NCBI GenBank assembly: GCA_017463765.1
Contig: JAFTON010000113.1
Span: 1 to 45,674 of the forward strand
DNA length: 45,674 bases
Origin: Clostridia bacterium
GTDB taxonomy: Bacteria > Bacillota > Clostridia > Oscillospirales > CAG-272
Reading direction: 5' to 3'
The translations under genes were made by a program, and so were the position numbers. Below are positions 7,987 through 15,868 of this stretch, one piece after another (within the stretch, counting starts at the first letter, position 1; each line of letters opens with the position of its first letter). The notes under the pieces were generated by a model. That model did no database searches, was not told the origin of the DNA, and saw only the letters and a program-made list of their open reading frames with translations.

Positions 7987-10350
7987 ATGAAAATTACCGA
8001 TTTTATTAAAAAGAACGTTGTTATTTTAGATGGTGGAATGGGAACGTTGCTTCAGGCAAAAGGGCTTATGCCCGGAGAGTTGCCCGAAACGTGGAATATT
8101 ATCCACCCGGATATAGTCAGTGATATTCATAAACAGTATCTTGATGCAGGCAGCAACGTTATCTCTACCAACACCTTCGGCGCGAACAGACTTAAGTTTT
8201 CTTCAGAGGAGCTTGAAGCAATTATAGCCGCTGCAGTGGAAAACGCAAGAAGAGCCGTGGAGAGCTGTGAAGATAATCGTCCAAGATGGGTGGCTCTTGA
8301 CATAGGTCCTACGGGGAAAATGCTTAAGCCACTTGGTGATCTTGACTTCGAGGATGCTGTTTCGGTTTTTGCAGAGATAGTGCGACTTGGAGTCAGGAGT
8401 GGCGTTGATCTTATATTTATCGAGACAATGTCGGACAGCTATGAGACAAAAGCAGCCCTTCTTGCTGCAAAGGAAAACTCAAGCCTTCCCGTTTTTGTTT
8501 CAAACGCTTACGGCGAGGACGGCAAGCTTATGACCGGTGCAACTCCTGCAGCGATGGTTGCCTTGCTTGAGGGCATGGGGGCTGATGCCATAGGTGTTAA
8601 CTGCTCACTCGGTCCAAAGGCGCTTATGCCTGTTGTGGAGGAGTATCTTAAATATTCCTCAACACCTCTTATTCTTAAGCCTAATGCAGGTCTGCCATCG
8701 GTTTTGAACGGCGAGACCGTGTACAGTCTTTCTGCAGAGCAGTTTGCAAAAGAGGTGTCCTTGGCTGTTTCTCTCGGTGTGAATATAATTGGTGGATGCT
8801 GTGGCACCACACCGGAATATATCGCAGCACTTAAGGAGAAAACCAAAGACGTTATTCCAAAGCCGATTGAAAAGAAAAAAATAAAGCTCGTTTCATCCTA
8901 TACTCGCGCAGTAGCTTTTGGACAGAGACCTGTGCTTATCGGAGAGAGAATTAATCCTACCGGTAAGCCACGTTTCAGAGAAGCACTTCTTCGGTGGGAT
9001 ATTGATTATTTGCTTCGTGAGGCGATAGGCGAGGAGGATGCAGGCGCAGATATTCTCGACGTAAATGTAGGTGTTCCCGGGATATGTGAGGCAGAGCTTT
9101 TGCCACAGGTGATAAGCAGGATTCAGGAGGTAACCGATCTCCCACTTCAGATAGATACTGCCGATCCCGTTGCTATGGAAAGAGCGCTTCGTCTTTATAA
9201 CGGAAAGCCGATGATTAATTCTGTAAACGGCAAGGCAGAGAGCATGGCAGCGATATTTCCACTTGTGAAAAAATACGGTGGAGCTGTGGTTTGTCTTACC
9301 CTTGATGAAAAGGGTATTCCAAAGACGGCAGAGGAAAGATTAGCTATTGCACAGAAAATTTTGGTGGAGGCTGATAAATACGGAATTGGTCCCGAAAATC
9401 TTATCTTTGATACTTTGGCAATGGCTGTCAGTGCTGATAAAAATGCTGCTAAAGAGACCTTGTCCGGTATAAAGCTTATCTCTGATACTATGAGCTGTGA
9501 CACGATTCTCGGCATTTCAAACGTCTCCTTCGGACTCCCGAACAGAGATATGCTTAACGCTTCGTTCTTCACCCTCGCTTTGGCGAATGGTCTGACTGCA
9601 GCGATAATAAACCCACATTCAACACCTATTATGGAGGCATATCGCAGCTATCTTGCACTTTCGGGTCTTGATTATAATTTCGAAGGCTTTATTTCACTTG
9701 CCACAAAGCAGGAGAAAGCAGAGGATATAGCAGTTATTGATCTTAAGCGAGCGATTATCAAGGGGCTTCGCGACAGGGCAAGAGCTATTACAACAGAATT
9801 GATAAAAAGCAAAAGTTCGCTTGATATTATTAATGAGAATATCATTCCGGCACTTGATGAGGTTGGCGTGGGATATGAAAAAAGAAAAATATTTCTCCCC
9901 GGGCTTCTTATGAGTGCCGAGGCTGCCGGCGCAGCATTCGAGGTGATTAAGTCGGTTGCGGGCGCTGATGATAAGGCTACGAAGTGTACCGTAGTCCTCG
10001 CTACGGTAAAGGGGGATATTCACGATATAGGTAAGAATATTATCAAACTGATTCTGGAGAATTACGGCTTTGCAGTTGTGGATCTCGGTAAGGACGTCTC
10101 CCCTGAGGATATATTAAGCGAGGTGTTACGACTTGATGCAAAAATAGTTGGTCTCAGCGCACTTATGACAACCACACTTCCTGCTATGGAGGAGACTGTA
10201 AGGCTTATCAGAGAGTCTGCTCCAAGCTGCAGGATTATGGTTGGTGGCGCAGTGCTAAATGAGGAGTATGCAGCACAGATTGGCGCAGATTTCTATGGCA
10301 GAGACGCTATGGAGGCAGTCAGATTTGCAGAAGAGGTAAATCAAACCTAA
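7987..10350 (+). CDS. metH: Cobalamin-dependent methionine synthase lacking the activation domain
   Basis: This 787-residue enzyme transfers methyl from methyl-THF through cobalamin to homocysteine. Domains in order are a homocysteine methyltransferase barrel (about 1-295) with zinc ligands Cys206, Cys271 and Cys272 (VNCSLG, GGCCGTT), and a pterin-binding barrel (about 315-560, GERINPTGKP, DVNVGVPG). A cap plus B12 domain follows (about 575-787), with DIHDIGKN carrying the cobalt ligand His679. Canonical MetH is about 1200 residues; the missing SAM-binding part is the preceding gene. The protein ends cleanly at the B12 domain, so it is a natural split, not a truncation. It is the last gene of the operon; the repeat at 10365 begins 14 bases after its stop and supplies a terminator. 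Confidence 0.95.
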   Translation: MKITDFIKKNVVILDGGMGTLLQAKGLMPGELPETWNIIHPDIVSDIHKQYLDAGSNVISTNTFGANRLKFSSEELEAIIAAAVENARRAVESCEDNRPRWVALDIGPTGKMLKPLGDLDFEDAVSVFAEIVRLGVRSGVDLIFIETMSDSYETKAALLAAKENSSLPVFVSNAYGEDGKLMTGATPAAMVALLEGMGADAIGVNCSLGPKALMPVVEEYLKYSSTPLILKPNAGLPSVLNGETVYSLSAEQFAKEVSLAVSLGVNIIGGCCGTTPEYIAALKEKTKDVIPKPIEKKKIKLVSSYTRAVAFGQRPVLIGERINPTGKPRFREALLRWDIDYLLREAIGEEDAGADILDVNVGVPGICEAELLPQVISRIQEVTDLPLQIDTADPVAMERALRLYNGKPMINSVNGKAESMAAIFPLVKKYGGAVVCLTLDEKGIPKTAEERLAIAQKILVEADKYGIGPENLIFDTLAMAVSADKNAAKETLSGIKLISDTMSCDTILGISNVSFGLPNRDMLNASFFTLALANGLTAAIINPHSTPIMEAYRSYLALSGLDYNFEGFISLATKQEKAEDIAVIDLKRAIIKGLRDRARAITTELIKSKSSLDIINENIIPALDEVGVGYEKRKIFLPGLLMSAEAAGAAFEVIKSVAGADDKATKCTVVLATVKGDIHDIGKNIIKLILENYGFAVVDLGKDVSPEDILSEVLRLDAKIVGLSALMTTTLPAMEETVRLIRESAPSCRIMVGGAVLNEEYAAQIGADFYGRDAMEAVRFAEEVNQT

Positions 10351-10364
10351 CATTTTTAAAAAAT

Positions 10365-10681
10365 AAAGGGGCTGCTTTATTTAGGCATAACCGAACAAAA
10401 AAGGTAGAGGTACTCTTCAATGTGCCTCTACCATCAATATTTATCTAAGCGAGAAAATCTAAGGTTGAAAACCTATGGTTTTCTCTTTTTTATTTGAGTT
10501 TTTGTTCTATCTCCGTTTACTCGCTCGACGTATGCCAATACGCCTCACGCTCGCAAACGAAGATTTCTGCTCTAAATCAAACAAGCCCCGAAAGGTGCTT
10601 CGCACTAAGAATTCAGCAGTTGATGTCTTTACTATCCCCAAAGCCTTGATATTGCTGAATTCTTAATGACTCAGCCCCTTT
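10365..10681 (+). repeat. 317-bp multi-hairpin repeat element, complete copy
   Basis: This fills the 356-base gap between metH and the AraC gene. It is bounded by perfect 10-bp terminal inverted repeats, AAAGGGGCTG (10365-10374) and CAGCCCCTTT (10672-10681). Inside are hairpin GGTAGAGG/CCTCTACC (10403-10432), a terminator-like hairpin GAGAAAA/TTTTCTC with a T run (10451-10491), a small GTGC-TTC-GCAC hairpin, and a 13-bp inverted repeat TAAGAATTCAGCA (10606-10618) with TGCTGAATTCTTA (10653-10665). There is no plausible gene inside. Parts recur at 1-142 and 45502-45650. It could be a MITE-like element or a structured RNA or terminator cassette. Confidence 0.88.
10451..10491 (+). terminator. Intrinsic terminator inside the repeat, ends the metF-metH operon
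   Basis: GAGAAAA (10451-10457) pairs with TTTTCTC (10479-10485), with an inner AGGTT/AACCT pairing, followed by six T (10486-10491). The same structure recurs at 45588-45628. Confidence 0.82.
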
Positions 10682-10706
10682 TATATATACCGAAAAATGC
10701 AGGAGA

Positions 10707-11498
10707 TCAGCTGTTTCTCAGCTTAATCGGGGAGATACCGTACATTTTTTTGAATTTATATGAGAAATAGTTTCCGTCATTGAAGCCACATTCATAGGCA
10801 ATCTCGCTTATGGTTTTGTGATGCTCGGTACGAATCAGCTCCTCCGCCTTGCGCAGACGAAGCAGGGTGACGTACTCGTTAAATCCGAAGCCGGTACAGC
10901 TCTTGAAGGTACGGGATAGATGCTCTGCACTTACTGATTTCATTTTTGCAACGGTGGACAGCTTTATTTCGCTCATATAGTTCTGCTTGATGTATCTGAC
11001 TATACTGTCGATAAGCTCGTTGCCTGTGGTAGCCTCCTCAAGACTGCCGGGGTGACGGAGAATAAGGTAAAACATCTCTGCAGTGTAGCAGTAGAGAAGC
11101 GACCTTGTATATTCGTCGGGATTTGTATATTCCTTCTCAATTTTGTTGAAAAGCTCCTCTATACGTCTGGTTATCTCTCTGGAACGGTAAAGATACCTTG
11201 ATTCCATAATATTTTCCATAACGTCACTCGGAATGTAGTCCTCGGTAAAGTTGATAAGCAAACGGCTGTGCAGATTTGTGGTATAGTTGGTACGGTGAAT
11301 AATTCCTTTTGGAATAAATATAACGTCACCTGCTTCCACGTCGAATGAACGGTCATCTATAAAGTAGCGACAGCTACCCTCCTTCATATAGTATATTTCA
11401 TAGTGTGGATGATAGTGCTGTGTTGATTCACTGTAGCGTCGGTCTATCGCTTTGCTGAAATAATAATTTTCAATTTTTCCACTTATTTTTTGTTCCAT
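10707..11498 (-). CDS. AraC-family transcriptional regulator of the pectin locus
   Basis: This 263-residue regulator has an N-terminal cupin sensor (about 25-90; HYHPHYEIYYMKEG, GDVIFIPKGIIHRT). A C-terminal pair of helix-turn-helix motifs (about 165-260) includes the conserved second-HTH segment ISEIAYECGFNDGNYFSYKF. Such regulators usually sense a sugar derivative and activate adjacent glycan genes. ATG 11498 is preferred because GAGG lies 7 bases upstream; the frame stays open to 11558, but that AT-rich stretch holds its promoter. It is divergent from the GH4 gene, and its -35 overlaps the proposed binding box (11560-11578), so autoregulation is likely. The effector is unknown; an oligogalacturonide product is the natural guess. 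Confidence 0.88.
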   Translation of the reverse strand: MEQKISGKIENYYFSKAIDRRYSESTQHYHPHYEIYYMKEGSCRYFIDDRSFDVEAGDVIFIPKGIIHRTNYTTNLHSRLLINFTEDYIPSDVMENIMESRYLYRSREITRRIEELFNKIEKEYTNPDEYTRSLLYCYTAEMFYLILRHPGSLEEATTGNELIDSIVRYIKQNYMSEIKLSTVAKMKSVSAEHLSRTFKSCTGFGFNEYVTLLRLRKAEELIRTEHHKTISEIAYECGFNDGNYFSYKFKKMYGISPIKLRNS

Positions 11499-11527
11499 GT
11501 CTATCCTCAGTAAGATTATTTTGACGT

Positions 11528-11539
11528 ATAAAATATCAA
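11528..11539 (+). promoter_or_regulatory. Upstream partial copy of the AraC box
   Basis: ATAAAATATCAA here is repeated exactly at 11557-11568, 29 bases downstream. Paired direct half-sites are usual for AraC-family regulators. Confidence 0.45.
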
Positions 11540-11548
11540 GATATTTAT

Positions 11549-11577
11549 ATTTTAGCATAAAATATCAAAAAAATCAA
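11549..11577 (-). promoter_or_regulatory. Promoter of the AraC regulator gene
   Basis: On the minus strand: TTGATT (11577-11572), a 17-base spacer, TAAAAT (11554-11549). The -35 and part of the spacer coincide with the proposed AraC box at 11560-11578, which would allow feedback control. Confidence 0.6.
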
Positions 11578-11578
11578 G
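11560..11578 (+). promoter_or_regulatory. Proposed AraC-regulator box upstream of the GH4 gene
   Basis: AAATATCAAAAAAATCAAG matches 18 of 19 bases of the minus-strand sequence at 27152-27134, upstream of the transporter operon. Both copies point in the direction of transcription, and both lie at the same distance from the start codon. Confidence 0.7.
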
Positions 11579-11604
11579 GAAATTTATCAAAAATGTTATA
11601 ATTT

Positions 11605-11636
11605 TTAAGGCGTCTTAAAAAATATTGATATATAAT
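11605..11636 (+). promoter_or_regulatory. Activator-dependent promoter of the GH4 operon
   Basis: TTAAGGC (11605-11611) and TATAAT (11631-11636) have a 20-base gap between TTAAGG and TATAAT, with no consensus -35. The identical arrangement (TTAAGGC, same gap, TAAAAT) is found before the transporter operon. The -10 lies 36 bases before ATG 11673. A poor -35 with an upstream box fits activation by AraC. Confidence 0.65.
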
Positions 11637-11672
11637 GGTTATTAGAAAGAAAGCTTTTCGGAGGTAAGATAT

Positions 11673-13052
11673 ATGAAATATACCGATAAGGGTGTTGAAA
11701 ATCTTAAAATTGCATACGTAGGTGGAGGCTCGCGTGGTTGGGCATGGAAGCTTATGAGTGATCTTGCAGTAGCAGGTGACATAAGTGGTGAGGTTGATCT
11801 TTACGATATAGATTATGAGGCTGCCTGTCATAACGAGATCATTGGTAACAAGTTTAATGATGCTTGTGGCGCGACTACGAAGTGGACCTATCAGGCAAGA
11901 AAAACCATTGGAGAGGCTCTTACGGGGGCAGATTTTGTTATTATTTCTATTCTCCCCGGCACCTTCGACGAGATGGACAGCGACGTGCACACTCCCGAGA
12001 AATACGGGATTTATCAGCCGGTGGGAGATACAACGGGCCCCGGTGGAATTGTTCGCGCGCTTCGTACCATTCCAATGATCGAGGTCATTGCAAGAGCAAT
12101 CAGAGAATACTGCCCGAAGGCATGGGTAATCAATTATACCAATCCGATGGCACTTTGCATAAAGTCTCTGTACGACACCTTCCCCGAGATAAAGGCGTTT
12201 GGCTGCTGCCATGAGGTGTTTGCTGTCCAGGAGCTGATTGCAAAGGCAGTTTGTGAGGCTACAGGAGAGCAGATTACCGAGCGTAAGGCTGTTAAGGCTA
12301 ACGTTGTTGGCGTAAATCATTTTACCTGGATTACAGATGCCAGATACCGTAATTATGACGTGAATAAGATATATGCAGATTTTGCCGAAAAATATTATTA
12401 CAGCGGTGTGGAAAAGAAAAACCCCGACTCTGTATTTGAGTCGGCACATAGAGTAAAGTTTGATCTGTTTAAGAGATACGGCGTAATCGCTGCAGCAGGT
12501 GACAGACATCTTGCAGAGTTCTGTGAGGGAAGCTGGTATCTGAAGAATGATGAGCAGATAAAGGATTGGGGCTTTGTTCGCACTCCTGTCAGCTGGAGAA
12601 AAGAGGATCTTAAGGAGAGACAGGCAAGAAGCGAACGCCTTCGTACAGGTAAAGAGGCTGTTACAATTCAGGAGACCGGAGAGGACGGCGTAAGACAGAT
12701 CCGTGCGCTTCTCGGTCTTGGTGACTGTACCACTAACGTTAATATTCCGAATATGGGTCAGATTCCCAACCTTCCTCTCGGAATCGTGGTTGAAACAAAC
12801 GCTGCATTCCGTGACAATTCTGTTGATCCCATTTTTGCAGGCCCCGTTCCCGATGGAGTATGGCAGCTCGTTTCGAGGGCAGCAGATGCCCAGTCTATGG
12901 TGGCTAAGGCAGCGAGAGAAAGAAATCTTGACCTTGCCTTCAAGGCTTTTGCAAACGATCCTCTTGTTAATCTGGATCTTCCCACGGCAAGACAACTCTT
13001 TGATGAAATGGTAGAGAATACCAAAAAATATCTTTCGGAGTATTTCGAATAA
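11673..13052 (+). CDS. GH4 family glycosidase, probable alpha-galacturonidase (LplD-like)
   Basis: This 459-residue enzyme uses NAD and a divalent metal to cleave alpha-glycosides by a redox-elimination mechanism, in the cytoplasm. The NAD-binding loop YVGGGSRGW is near residue 15. The metal site is Cys179-His180 in GCCHE together with His216 in GVNHFTW. NYTNPMA and the GDTTGPGG segment are typical. The sequence and the GH28/GH105 context point to the LplD-type alpha-galacturonidase branch rather than alpha-galactosidase (MelA) or alpha-glucosidase. GGAGGT (11660-11665) precedes ATG 11673. It shares one base with the methyltransferase gene (TAATG). Family confident, substrate moderately so. 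Confidence 0.85.
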   Translation: MKYTDKGVENLKIAYVGGGSRGWAWKLMSDLAVAGDISGEVDLYDIDYEAACHNEIIGNKFNDACGATTKWTYQARKTIGEALTGADFVIISILPGTFDEMDSDVHTPEKYGIYQPVGDTTGPGGIVRALRTIPMIEVIARAIREYCPKAWVINYTNPMALCIKSLYDTFPEIKAFGCCHEVFAVQELIAKAVCEATGEQITERKAVKANVVGVNHFTWITDARYRNYDVNKIYADFAEKYYYSGVEKKNPDSVFESAHRVKFDLFKRYGVIAAAGDRHLAEFCEGSWYLKNDEQIKDWGFVRTPVSWRKEDLKERQARSERLRTGKEAVTIQETGEDGVRQIRALLGLGDCTTNVNIPNMGQIPNLPLGIVVETNAAFRDNSVDPIFAGPVPDGVWQLVSRAADAQSMVAKAARERNLDLAFKAFANDPLVNLDLPTARQLFDEMVENTKKYLSEYFE

Positions 13053-13837
13053 TGACAGAAGTAAATAAAACACTGTATATTCCTCTTTACGGAAAGTCGT
13101 ACGTCAGTAAAAAGGGGATAATTCTTGATGATAAAAAGGCAGAGGATATCTGGTCACGGGTAGCCTTTGAACTGAAGGGAAAGTCTAAATCCAAGTGGCT
13201 GGCATATTATATGGGAATGCGTGCTCGAGTGTTTGACGATTGGCTGCGCGATAAGCTGAGAGATAACGTTGACGCCACGGTTATTCATATAGGCTGTGGC
13301 CTTGACAGCAGAGTGGAGAGGGTAGGAGCGGCAGAAAACCTTTGGTATGACGTTGATTTTCCCGAGGTAATCGAAGAAAGAAGACGTTTTTATTCCGAAA
13401 ACGGCAGTTATAAGATGATTTCTGCCGATATACGTAACGAGGGCTGGCTTTCAGAAATTTCGGACAGGCTGCATGCTGTGGTTGTAATGGAAGGTGTAAG
13501 CATGTATCTTACAGAGGAAGAGCTTGGTTTTGTGGTTTCTATGCTGTGCCGGCATTTTGAGCAGGTTTCGCTGCTGATGGACTGCTACACCACCTTCGCA
13601 GCTAAGGCATCTGAAATAAAAAATCCCATAAACGACGTTGGGGTTACACAGGTTTATGGAATAGATAACCCAAAGGTGATAGAACCGTCGGGCATAAGGT
13701 TTATTAAAGAGTGCGATATGACGCCTGCGCGTCTGACAGACCAGCTTTCCGGTATGGAAAAGGTGATATTCAGGTCTGTCTACGGTGGCAGAATGTCGAA
13801 AAAGCTGTATAGACTTTACGAATACAAAAAAATATGA
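13052..13837 (+). CDS. SAM-dependent methyltransferase, leucine carboxyl methyltransferase/TcmP-like
   Basis: This 261-residue class I methyltransferase has the SAM motif VIHIGCGLDSRVERV near residue 75 and an acidic strand DVDFPEVIEERR. The second conserved block is EGVSMYLTEEEL near residue 150. These features mark the LCM/TcmP family, whose members methylate carboxyl or hydroxyl groups of small molecules or protein C-termini. It is translationally coupled to the GH4 gene by a one-base overlap, which is unusual for this family. Methylation of a galacturonate carboxylate or a signal molecule is possible but speculative. A strong two-way terminator follows. Confidence 0.8.
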   Translation: MTEVNKTLYIPLYGKSYVSKKGIILDDKKAEDIWSRVAFELKGKSKSKWLAYYMGMRARVFDDWLRDKLRDNVDATVIHIGCGLDSRVERVGAAENLWYDVDFPEVIEERRRFYSENGSYKMISADIRNEGWLSEISDRLHAVVVMEGVSMYLTEEELGFVVSMLCRHFEQVSLLMDCYTTFAAKASEIKNPINDVGVTQVYGIDNPKVIEPSGIRFIKECDMTPARLTDQLSGMEKVIFRSVYGGRMSKKLYRLYEYKKI

Positions 13838-13848
13838 ATACAAAAAAG

Positions 13849-13908
13849 AAAAAGGGTGATTTGAAGTGAACCGTTTCGGTTCATTTCATTATAGGATCAC
13901 CCTTTTTT
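13849..13908. terminator. Bidirectional terminator between convergent operons
   Basis: AAAAAGGGTGAT (13849-13860) pairs with ATCACCCTTTTTT (13896-13908). An inner hairpin, TGAACCG-TTT-CGGTTCA (13867-13883), caps the structure. Flanking A and T runs make it work for both the methyltransferase (+) and the ATPase operon (-). Confidence 0.9.
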
Positions 13909-13916
13909 ATATATAA

Positions 13917-15005
13917 TTACTTCTTTTCAATAACAAATTCGCTCTCGCCATCGAAGAGATATGCGTTAGCATAAGGAACGGAGAAGGTAACTCTTGTATC
14001 AAGCTCAGGGGTATCGTGGGGATCAACCTTAATAATAAAGCTATCCTCACCAACGCTGACGTAAACGTTGGTATTGTCACCAAGAAGCTCGGTAAGATCA
14101 ACGTCTGCTTCGAATACGTAAGAGTTCTCCTGTGCACCGAGAACTACACCTTCAGGACGGAAGCCGAGCGCAACCGTCTTGCCCTCATATTTCTTAACGG
14201 TATCGTCCGAGAGAATATGAGAAATGTCAACACTGCTGTTAAGCACCTCGATACAGCCACCATTTACCGTGGAGCTCACAAAGTTCATAGGGGGCTCGCC
14301 GATGAAGCCTGCAACAAACATATTTACAGGATTGAAGTAGAGCTCATAGGGAGTACCAACCTGCTGAATATAGCCGTCCTTCATAACAACTATACGGTCA
14401 GCCATCGTCATAGCCTCGGTCTGATCGTGTGTTACATAAATGGTTGTAGAGCCAACCTTTCTGTGAATATCGGTAATCTCGGAACGCATTGTAACTCTCT
14501 GCTTTGCATCAAGGTTTGAGAGAGGTTCGTCCATGAGGAATACGCCGACCTTACGGATAATTGCACGTCCAACGGCAACACGCTGGCGCTGACCACCCGA
14601 GAGAGCGCGTGGTTTTCTGTCCAGATAGTCGGTAAGGCCGAGAATTTTTGCAATATTGTTTACCTTTTCCTCAATAACGTCATCATCAACGCCCTGCAGG
14701 GTAAGACCGAAGGCAAGGTTATCATAAACAGACATGTGGGGGTAAAGAGCGTAGCTTTGGAAAACCATCGCAATCTCTCGCTCTCTGGGGCCCATCTCGT
14801 TGGCACGAACGCCGTCGATAAGGAAATCGCCCTTGCTGATATTCTCAAGACCTGCGATCATACGCAGAGTAGTGGATTTTCCACATCCCGAAGGGCCTAC
14901 CAGACAGATAAATTCACCCTGTTCAATATCAAGATTGAAATCGTGAACAGCATGGAATCCGTTGGGATAAATTTTGTTAATTCCTTGTAATGAAAGATAT
15001 GCCAT
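13917..15005 (-). CDS. ABC transporter ATP-binding protein A (MsmK/UgpC/MalK type)
   Basis: This 362-residue protein comprises an ATPase domain (1 to about 235) and a C-terminal TOBE/OB regulatory domain. All motifs are intact: Walker A GPSGCGKST, Q-loop MVFQSYALYPHM, signature LSGGQRQRVAVGRAI, Walker B VFLMDEPLSNLDAK and switch THDQTEA. It would power sugar import through the permeases at 24408-26390. It is the last gene of the 13-gene operon, after the isomerase-like gene. A second complete ATPase of the same family lies at 19814-20875, so the importer may use a heterodimer or alternate between the two. Confidence 0.92.
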   Translation of the reverse strand: MAYLSLQGINKIYPNGFHAVHDFNLDIEQGEFICLVGPSGCGKSTTLRMIAGLENISKGDFLIDGVRANEMGPREREIAMVFQSYALYPHMSVYDNLAFGLTLQGVDDDVIEEKVNNIAKILGLTDYLDRKPRALSGGQRQRVAVGRAIIRKVGVFLMDEPLSNLDAKQRVTMRSEITDIHRKVGSTTIYVTHDQTEAMTMADRIVVMKDGYIQQVGTPYELYFNPVNMFVAGFIGEPPMNFVSSTVNGGCIEVLNSSVDISHILSDDTVKKYEGKTVALGFRPEGVVLGAQENSYVFEADVDLTELLGDNTNVYVSVGEDSFIIKVDPHDTPELDTRVTFSVPYANAYLFDGESEFVIEKK

Positions 15006-15007
15006 GT

Positions 15008-15868
15008 TTAATCATTCCTTTCAGATTGACTGATTTCGTTTATTTTTTTGCGTAGGAAGGATACAGCGTATTCTATATCGTCGCCCGTCGTTCCTTCAAG
15101 AACGAGGATCGCATTTTTGTTATGTGCGTAAATTTTACCGAGAATTCTATCATAGTCCAGAACGCCTTTGCCTACTCCACACTGAACAAGCTTGCCTTCG
15201 CCGACAATGAAGTCTTTAATGTGGAAGAGAAGTATTCTGTCACCGAACAGGCGAAGCCCTCGGTCGAGTATATAATATGCCTCATCAACGTTCGAAATAT
15301 CAAGATAATTGTACAGGTCGAAAATAATACGAATATTATCTTTTCCGATACGGTTAACTGCCTCGAGAAGTCGCTCGGGAGTATGGCAAACGTGGCCGAA
15401 CGCTCCCTCCATACCGATATTTACTCCACGCTCCGAAGCGTGCTCTGCGAGAAGTGAGAAGGTTTTCACTACTCTGTCAAGAGCTTCTTCCGAGTGGTTC
15501 ATCGGGTGATAAATCCAGGGGTCGCCGTTGTAGGAGCCTGTTTCAGAGCCTACCGTATCGCATCCGATATTTTTTGCTACGTCAAGATAATCCTTAAAAA
15601 CAGCGATACCACGTTCTATTTTCTCACCGTTTGGATGTACGGGATTAAAGTATGCACCGATCAGAGGTATCTCAAGTCCTTCGTGGGTAAAAGCCCTGCC
15701 GATCTCTGTAGCGCGAGAGGGAGTGATAGCAGACTTTTCGTATTTTATATCGGTTGTGCATTTATATGCAACCAGCTGCACACCGTCAAGATTTGCGTTG
15801 CGTACTGCAAGTGCAACCTCTTTTTCACCCTTGACACCAACATCGTGGGCGCGTATCATTAATTTCAT
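15008..15868 (-). CDS. Sugar phosphate isomerase/epimerase-like TIM-barrel protein
   Basis: This 286-residue member of the xylose isomerase-like TIM-barrel superfamily has probable metal ligands in the order Glu (NIGMEGAFGH), Asp (IIFDLYNYLD), His (LLFHIKDF) and Glu (LVLEGTTGD). Such proteins interconvert or cleave uronates, keto-sugars or inositols. Its start overlaps the GH105 stop by one base, and only two bases separate it from the ATPase gene. In a pectin operon it could act on a galacturonate-derived product released by GH4 or GH105. The exact reaction cannot be read from sequence. Confidence 0.8.
   Translation of the reverse strand: MKLMIRAHDVGVKGEKEVALAVRNANLDGVQLVAYKCTTDIKYEKSAITPSRATEIGRAFTHEGLEIPLIGAYFNPVHPNGEKIERGIAVFKDYLDVAKNIGCDTVGSETGSYNGDPWIYHPMNHSEEALDRVVKTFSLLAEHASERGVNIGMEGAFGHVCHTPERLLEAVNRIGKDNIRIIFDLYNYLDISNVDEAYYILDRGLRLFGDRILLFHIKDFIVGEGKLVQCGVGKGVLDYDRILGKIYAHNKNAILVLEGTTGDDIEYAVSFLRKKINEISQSERND

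Noticed and set aside
10606..10665. Possible integron attC site or CRISPR-like repeat in the 317-bp element
   Set aside because: There is one inverted repeat pair per copy, no integrase-type core site arrangement, and no regular spacer array.
10365..10681. Insertion sequence with its own transposase
   Set aside because: At 317 bases it has no open frame with transposase similarity; at most it is a non-autonomous element.
11574..13073. A 499-codon open frame opposite the GH4 gene
   Set aside because: The GH4 protein on the plus strand has all family motifs and a strong ribosome site; the opposite frame shows no domain and is Cys/Ile/Leu-rich noise.
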